Below are positions 45,884 to 50,688 of a stretch of DNA of 50,688 bases, piece after piece. This stretch comes from Zelonia costaricensis (lineage: Eukaryota > Euglenozoa > Kinetoplastea > Trypanosomatida > Trypanosomatidae), in NCBI GenBank assembly GCA_030849075.1, contig JASAOO010003382.1, forward strand, positions 1 to 50,688, given 5' to 3'. Each line of letters opens with the position of its first letter. Within the stretch, counting starts at the first letter, position 1. The notes below the pieces were generated by a model. That model was not told the DNA's origin and did not search any database. It worked only from the letters and a program-made list of their open reading frames with translations. The translations under genes and the position numbers were made by a program.

Positions 45884-48800
45884 TTACAGCAAGTTGCGGA
45901 GACGCACCATCTCGCGCGCGTCGAGGCCGAGCTCCGCCGCGGACGACGTGGGCTGCCTCGACAGCAGCGTTGAGAGAAACTCACGCAGCCGCGCCGTACT
46001 CCCGCACACCTCCAAGAGCTGCGAGTGCGGCTCCGCGACGCGCAGCAGACGCCACCGGCACAGTTTCCGAATCGCCTGCCGGAACGCCTCTCGGTCAAGC
46101 GCTGCAGCGGCCTTCGTGCCCAGCGAGGAGGCCACGTCTTCGAGCAGGTCCGCGACGGTGCGCTGCCGCACCCCACTGCTGAGGTGCACGTGCATGTAGA
46201 AGAGCACCAGCAGCAGCTCGCGGCTGCCATACCCCATGCCCACGAGTTGGCCATCGGCAAGCAGGTCATGCAGATGCGGTGGCAAGAGCGACAGCGCCGG
46301 GACAGGCGGCCGCGCGCGGGCACCCTCGTGCGCTGTGGCGTCGACCACGTCAAAAGGGGGCTGCAGCGAAGCGGCTGCTGCGGCGGTGGTGGCGGCGTTG
46401 GTGTTGGGCACCACGACGGCGGCTGCGGCTGTGGCGACGCGGCGGGGCAGCTGCGCCAGCGCCTGTGCGGTAGCGCGCCAGCCGTGCAGAATGCGGGCCG
46501 GCACCCCCGCCGCACGTGCGTCCTCGTGCGCCGTCGCCGCACAGTGCGCATCGGCGGCCGCAGGCTGGGGCGGCGGGATCGGCTCGTGTTGCAGACGCGC
46601 CCGCAACCACGTCAGCAGCACCCGGCGGCCAGACTCGCCCAGGAGATCCACCGCACCGCCTGCCGCTTTGCAGAGGAGGCTGGCCAGTACGGTCAGCACC
46701 GTCGAGGCCGGGCTGCTGCTGAGTTCCAGCTCTGTGCTCAGCTCCGTCACGGTGGGCACGAACGCTACTGGGTTGGCGGCGCCCAGCGCGGCGTCTTCCT
46801 CTGCCGCCGCGGGTGCTGTGCATCGTGGAGTCTCGGTCGCCTGCAGCTGCCGCAGCAGTTCCTCGGCCATCACGCCCTGCACCTCCAGCGCGAGGGAGGC
46901 GTGCTCCAGCAAGGCCGCCACCGTCCACGTCCGCGCAGTGGTGAACAGCGGTGCAGGCGCCGCCTTGTGCGCCGCCGTACTGCTGGGTGTGGGTGTGGGT
47001 GTGGGCGGCAGGCCGGTGGGGCGCCACCCCGACGGAATGAAGTTCCCTCGCGTGGGCGGCAGTCCCAGACCAGCAGCCCGCGCCGCGCCGCTCGCTGATG
47101 CGAGGCTGCCGGTGCCGCCGACACTGTCCGCAGACGTCTCAGCCATGTCCAGCATGCCCTGCAGGTGCCGCCGCTGCGCCCGCAAGTCGCGCAACGCGGC
47201 GTCGCTGGCGTGCAGGCGCTTCTCCAGGACCGCCATGGTGGACTTCAGCTCGGCCTGGGCCCGCTCACGATCCTTGACGCGCCCGGCAGTGCTCTCCGCG
47301 GCCCTACGCAGCTGCGTCGCTCTCTCGCGCAGTGCGGCCACGAGCTCCGCCCGCTGCCGGCCGACCTCCCGCAGGCGCACCTGCAGAAACGCATCCTCGG
47401 CGGTGGTGTGCAGGGTGGCGGCGAGCAGGTTGCGCAGAGACCACGGCAGCAGCGGCACGTACCGCGTCTCACACGTGAGTCGGCTGGACAGCCGCTTCTC
47501 CAGTTGTCGGATGTCTGGCGCGGCGGAGGCGAGCACGAAGGAAAGACCGCCACTGCCCGCACCCCCGCGGCAGCGTTCCGCCGCCGCACTTGTCGTCGTC
47601 GGGGTCGTATCGCTGTCGTGCATGAGGCCGGACAGCACGTACAGCAGCTGGTCACACCGCACCCCAAAGACGTCGATGTCGCGGATGCACACGACCATGC
47701 TGCATCCCTGGCTCTTGAGCAGCAGCAAGGCGCGCTGTAGGTGTGGGAGTGCGCTGGCGGCGCCGCCGGTGAGGTACGTCGTGGTCGACGTCACCAGCAC
47801 GCCGGGGCCCACGCGGGTCTCTGCATCGTCGTCATCGTCGTCGTCCGCCGTCTCGCCAGAGTCCGTGCTCGACTCGCTGGCCGCACGAGCGCGCGCCGCC
47901 TGGGGACGGCCGCCGCGGCGGCCGCTCTCCCAGTCCTCTGCCGGCACCACGCCGCCCCCACGAGCCCCGACCACCGCGGCGGCCGACGCCGCTGCGGTTG
48001 ACGAGGAAAGCGCGTCTGCAATGCGCTGCTCATAGTGGAAGAGCTGGCCAAAGCTAAAGCTGCCGGTGCGGAGGAGGTAGTGCCCGGCTCGGAGGGCTGC
48101 CGACTGCGGGCTTATCAAGAAGTCGAGCAGCTGCTCCGCGATGACGCCCAGCGCCGCGGCGTCGTCCTTCAGCAGGCGGCCATGCAGCTCCATCACGAAG
48201 GTGCCGGGTGTGCGGCGCACCTCCTGGGCGAGTAGGCGCAGGAGACGGTGCTTCCCACCTCCCCGCGGCCCCCAGAGCACCTGACACGATCGGTGCCCGA
48301 GGGTGCAGGATGCTGCGATGGTGGCACGCACCGTGCGGTACGCCTGCTCCTGCCGATCCAGTAGCGGTTCCACCGACGCCGCAGAGAGCCCCGACGTGAC
48401 GCCGTCGCTCCAGCTGGTCGTGCTCGACCCGCTCGTTGGGAGCGGTGCCGCTGGCGAGGCGAGGGCGGCCTCACCGAGCGCCGCGGCATGTAAAAACGCC
48501 GGCGAGGTGGCGGTGGTGAGCTGGGAGAGTTGCAGGCAGCAGTGGCGCGTAAAGTGCGTCTCGATCGAGGCGAGGTATGTCGAGAACACAACCGCATCGC
48601 ACGTGTTCCACGGCGCGGCGACCACGGCACGGTCGACCTTGTGGACTCCGCGCAGCTGCGACAATGTCGGTGAAAAAAAGCGACGCAGTAGCGAGCGGGG
48701 ACCTATCGCCTCCGCCGCGGCCTCAGGCACAGGCGCGGTGTCCGGCGCTGGAGCTGCCGGTGCCCGCGCCTCGCTCGGAATGCACGTCTTTGCGTGGGCG

Positions 48801-49108
48801 GCGGCGGCGGCGGCGATGGCGCGAGGTCGCGCAGTGACGCGCGGGGCTTTCGCGGGAGGAGCGGCGGGCGCCGGGGGCTTGACCGTGGCCGGGTGCGCAC
48901 TCGACGTACGAGCGCGCTTGCGAGAGGATGCGGGGGGCGCCACAACGCGCGCCTTGGCCGCTACCGTGATGGTCGACGACGCCCTTGTCACCTTTGCCGG
49001 CTGGGCGGGTTGGGCCCGCTGCTTCGCTCTCTGTGCCGGCGCAGCGGACCCGGGAGCCTTCGTGGGGGCCGCGGCGGCGTCACCGGCCGGCCTGCGTTTG
49101 GGAGGCAT
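45884..49108 (-). CDS. ORC4: ORC4-like AAA+ protein of the origin recognition complex
   Basis: The protein has 1074 residues, more than twice human ORC4 (436). Residues 1-140 are a basic, Ala/Pro-rich tail. An AAA+ core begins near 255: Walker A is GPRGGGKH at 280-287, followed by FVMELHGRLLKDDAAALGVIAEQLLDFL, like the ORC4 LNGLL segment. The Walker B position is CIRDIDVFG (D477), and ASAAPDIRQLEKRLSSRLTCE near 525-545 matches the ORC4 sensor and arginine-rich RVKSRF segment. Large low-complexity inserts and a coiled coil (about 590-660) follow. Residues about 940-1074 resemble a winged-helix domain. The Walker A Ser/Thr is His and the Walker B DE is replaced, so ATP hydrolysis is doubtful. 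It presumably marks replication origins in the nucleus. CDC6 or ORC1 are less likely because of the ORC4-like segments. The start ATG at 49108 follows an AG at 49146-49147. Confidence 0.8.
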   Translation of the reverse strand: MPPKRRPAGDAAAAPTKAPGSAAPAQRAKQRAQPAQPAKVTRASSTITVAAKARVVAPPASSRKRARTSSAHPATVKPPAPAAPPAKAPRVTARPRAIAAAAAAHAKTCIPSEARAPAAPAPDTAPVPEAAAEAIGPRSLLRRFFSPTLSQLRGVHKVDRAVVAAPWNTCDAVVFSTYLASIETHFTRHCCLQLSQLTTATSPAFLHAAALGEAALASPAAPLPTSGSSTTSWSDGVTSGLSAASVEPLLDRQEQAYRTVRATIAASCTLGHRSCQVLWGPRGGGKHRLLRLLAQEVRRTPGTFVMELHGRLLKDDAAALGVIAEQLLDFLISPQSAALRAGHYLLRTGSFSFGQLFHYEQRIADALSSSTAAASAAAVVGARGGGVVPAEDWESGRRGGRPQAARARAASESSTDSGETADDDDDDDAETRVGPGVLVTSTTTYLTGGAASALPHLQRALLLLKSQGCSMVVCIRDIDVFGVRCDQLLYVLSGLMHDSDTTPTTTSAAAERCRGGAGSGGLSFVLASAAPDIRQLEKRLSSRLTCETRYVPLLPWSLRNLLAATLHTTAEDAFLQVRLREVGRQRAELVAALRERATQLRRAAESTAGRVKDRERAQAELKSTMAVLEKRLHASDAALRDLRAQRRHLQGMLDMAETSADSVGGTGSLASASGAARAAGLGLPPTRGNFIPSGWRPTGLPPTPTPTPSSTAAHKAAPAPLFTTARTWTVAALLEHASLALEVQGVMAEELLRQLQATETPRCTAPAAAEEDAALGAANPVAFVPTVTELSTELELSSSPASTVLTVLASLLCKAAGGAVDLLGESGRRVLLTWLRARLQHEPIPPPQPAAADAHCAATAHEDARAAGVPARILHGWRATAQALAQLPRRVATAAAAVVVPNTNAATTAAAAASLQPPFDVVDATAHEGARARPPVPALSLLPPHLHDLLADGQLVGMGYGSRELLLVLFYMHVHLSSGVRQRTVADLLEDVASSLGTKAAAALDREAFRQAIRKLCRWRLLRVAEPHSQLLEVCGSTARLREFLSTLLSRQPTSSAAELGLDAREMVRLRNLL

Positions 49109-49175
49109 GACGCCCTCTCACTCCCAACGCTTGCCTCGCCTTCGGCTAATTGCAAATCAAACAATGGAGAGCTGT
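49109..49175 (-). promoter_or_regulatory. predicted spliced-leader acceptor of the ORC4-like gene
   Basis: On the sense strand, ctctccattgtttgatttgc runs into AATTAG, with the AG at 49146-49147, 37 nt before the ATG at 49108. There is no other ATG between them. Use of the site is inferred. Confidence 0.5.
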
Positions 49176-50080
49176 GCGTGTGAGGCTCTTCAATACGTGC
49201 ACTCATGACAGTCTATGATGTAGGTGATTTCTTCCTTCTCTGTCGGTGGGTGTGCGTCCGTGTGTGTCTGTTGACGGCAGCGCTTTGGCGTGGTGAATGC
49301 CTTGGGTGCGGAGACACGGGTGCACCCGCCCCGGGCGTCATGATGCCACCAGTAGGGGCGGCCAAATGAGAAGCGGGAGAGAGATAGAGAGGTTGGCATG
49401 GAGAAGAGGCCGTTCTGTGAGGATACCCATCTCAGCACGATCAACGACGGCGCCGAAGGCAGGCTGCCAGTAAGCCTGTGTCGGAGCAGTGGAAGGCGTG
49501 CGCCACCGTCACCGTCGGCCTGCAACACGCCGCTCTCTCACCGGCCCAGCACTCTCGGTGCGACACGGGCAGGCGAGGGAAGAAAGTGCGCCTGCGTGTC
49601 CCGCGCTGATTCACTTCCAGGATGCAACGTGATCACCGTGGGTGTGCTTGTGCGTTTGGCGGCGCCTTCGTTTTGTCCGCGCACCGCCGCCCTCCCGCGG
49701 CCGCGCGCGCGGAGGGCGGGACGGAGGACGCAGGGAGGGGCGGCGGCGAGCACCCGCGCGCCACGCGACACGACGGAGGGGCGCCGGCGCGCGGAGCGAA
49801 GGGAGTGAGGCGAAGCGAAAGGAGGTGAAAGAAGGGCGCGGCGGGGGGGGGGGGGGGGGGGGGCAGAGGGACGGAGCGGGGCGGGGCGGCGACACACCGG
49901 GGGCCCGCCGCGCCGTGCACAGCGACCCCCGCACCGACCACGCACCGGCGCACGCGCACAGGGGACGGGGCGGAGGGGGAGGGGGGCGAGGCGCAAACAA
50001 AAACGAAACCAAAGAAGCGAGAAGAGAGAAGGAAGGGAGGGGGCGAGGCGGGACACGCACCAGACACGCACGCGGCCGGG
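49176..50080 (-). other. intergenic region, GC-rich, with poly-G run
   Basis: About 900 nt between the right-edge gene and ORC4. The section 49680-50060 is exceptionally rich in G and in CG/CGG motifs on the plus strand, so the transcript would be C-rich. It includes the G21 run at 49843-49863. Several overlapping open frames on both strands (for example 50178-49633) are Pro/Arg-rich artefacts. Unlike the other 3' flanks, I saw no clear TG tract close to the stop codon. Confidence 0.45.
49843..49863. repeat. G21 homopolymer (C21 on the sense strand)
   Basis: The longest homopolymer in the window. It lies in the 3' flank of the right-edge gene, about 220 nt beyond its stop codon. The exact length may be affected by sequencing error. 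Confidence 0.85.
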
Positions 50081-50688
50081 CTACGCCGAGTCCCCGTGTA
50101 CGCGGCCGCCCCAGCCACCAGCGGGAGCGCCACTGCTCGTGGTGGAAGAGGCGTCACGGCCCCACACCGCCCCACCACCCACGCAGTACGCGCCCACCAC
50201 CACCGTCGTCACCGAGGCGTCCTGCGACACGGGCCGCGTGAAGGGCACCACGGCGTCCTGCCAGCCCACCGCACTTGAGTGGCGCACGCGACGGGGGTTG
50301 GGCGACAACGCACGCGAGATGGCCAACGACAAGGAAGCTTCACCGGACGCCCGGTGCTGAAGCCGCGACTCGCGCATCGCAGACCGCGCGTAGCGTATGG
50401 GAGGGGAGTCTGGCGAAGGTGGTGCAGGCTCCTCCGTAGCGTTCAGGGGAACAAACACGGTTAGTGGATTGACGACGCGGGTGCCGGCAACCCCGAGAAG
50501 GGATACGCGCGCCGATGGAGCGTCAGTGCTTTGGCGCTGCTTCGCCTGCGCGACTGCTGCCACACGGACAGCCAGCCGGTTGATGAGGCCCATACAGTAG
50601 TCCTCCTCGCTCACGCCCTTGCTCCGCGGCGGCGTGCCGATGTTCCACCGGTTCAGCAGCGGCTGCAGCTCACGCAGGCGCAGCGACA
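50081..50688 (-). CDS. unrecognised protein, 5'-partial at the window edge
   Basis: The frame is open to the right end of the window, so the start lies outside; 201 C-terminal residues are visible, ending at the TAG at 50081. The first 60 visible residues look ordered (LQPLLNRWNIGTPPRSKGV, then EEDYCMGLINRLAVRVAAVA). A variable Ser/Pro stretch follows, then a beta-like stretch near the end (SVTTVVVGAYCVGGGAVWG) and a Gly/Ser-rich tail. I do not recognise the family. Codon composition matches the neighbouring genes, and it is transcribed in the same direction, upstream of the ORC4-like gene. Confidence 0.6.
   Translation of the reverse strand, partial: SLRLRELQPLLNRWNIGTPPRSKGVSEEDYCMGLINRLAVRVAAVAQAKQRQSTDAPSARVSLLGVAGTRVVNPLTVFVPLNATEEPAPPSPDSPPIRYARSAMRESRLQHRASGEASLSLAISRALSPNPRRVRHSSAVGWQDAVVPFTRPVSQDASVTTVVVGAYCVGGGAVWGRDASSTTSSGAPAGGWGGRVHGDSA

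Noticed and set aside
49538..50178. Overlapping minus-strand open frames of 149-181 codons in the G-rich block
   Set aside because: All three frames are open because of GC bias; the products are Pro/Arg/Ala-rich without domains.
1..50688. tRNA, rRNA, snRNA genes or transposable elements
   Set aside because: I looked for tRNA box-like pairs, long repeats and reverse-transcriptase motifs and saw none by eye; a proper covariance-model and repeat search was not possible.

Overview
The window looks like nuclear chromosomal DNA from a trypanosomatid, most likely a Leishmaniinae member (Leishmania or a close relative such as Leptomonas, Crithidia or Endotrypanum). Every credible gene lies on the minus strand. 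The genes have no internal introns, apart from one candidate discussed below. They are very GC-rich with strong third-position GC, and are separated by 0.5-2.2 kb spacers full of CA/TG tracts, G/C homopolymers and polypyrimidine-AG sites. This is the layout of a polycistronic, trans-spliced directional gene cluster. The species is not determined.

Transcription runs from right to left. The order is: a 5'-partial unrecognised gene (50688-50081); an ORC4-like AAA+/winged-helix protein (49108-45884); a Tctex-1 dynein light chain with a long extension (45348-44500); mitochondrial EF-Tu (43320-41920); an unrecognised 525-residue protein (39756-38179); a short C2H2 (U1/matrin-type) zinc-finger protein with a possible 64-nt cis-intron at its end (37550-37179); a 1953-residue protein with a duplicated module, LysM and PDZ-like domains (35406-29545); the RNA polymerase subunit RPB5 (28695-27976) and its divergent paralogue RPB5z (27024-25969); mitoribosomal uS8m (25097-24144); a choline/ethanolamine phosphotransferase (23015-21771); GCN1 (20478-12421); PWP2/UTP1 (11333-8481); and a 2322-residue protein in which I see scattered 14-3-3-like helices (7503-535).

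The genes do not form one pathway. They are mostly housekeeping functions: replication origin recognition, dynein motility, mitochondrial translation (EF-Tu, uS8m), transcription (RPB5/RPB5z), phospholipid synthesis, translational control (GCN1) and ribosome biogenesis (PWP2). Co-location reflects the gene cluster and not a functional operon.

The points most worth a second look are: (1) a GT-AG mini-intron candidate with a CTAAC-like branch site and T8 tract at the zinc-finger stop codon; (2) the giant 14-3-3-like protein whose core is broken up by low-complexity insertions; (3) the LysM/PDZ protein with a duplicated RLPG-x2-W module; (4) degenerate Walker A and B motifs in the ORC4-like protein; (5) a consistent polarity of dinucleotide tracts, with (TG)n on the sense strand shortly downstream of almost every stop codon. 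I saw no tRNA, rRNA, transposon or CRISPR array, but small ncRNAs cannot be excluded by eye.
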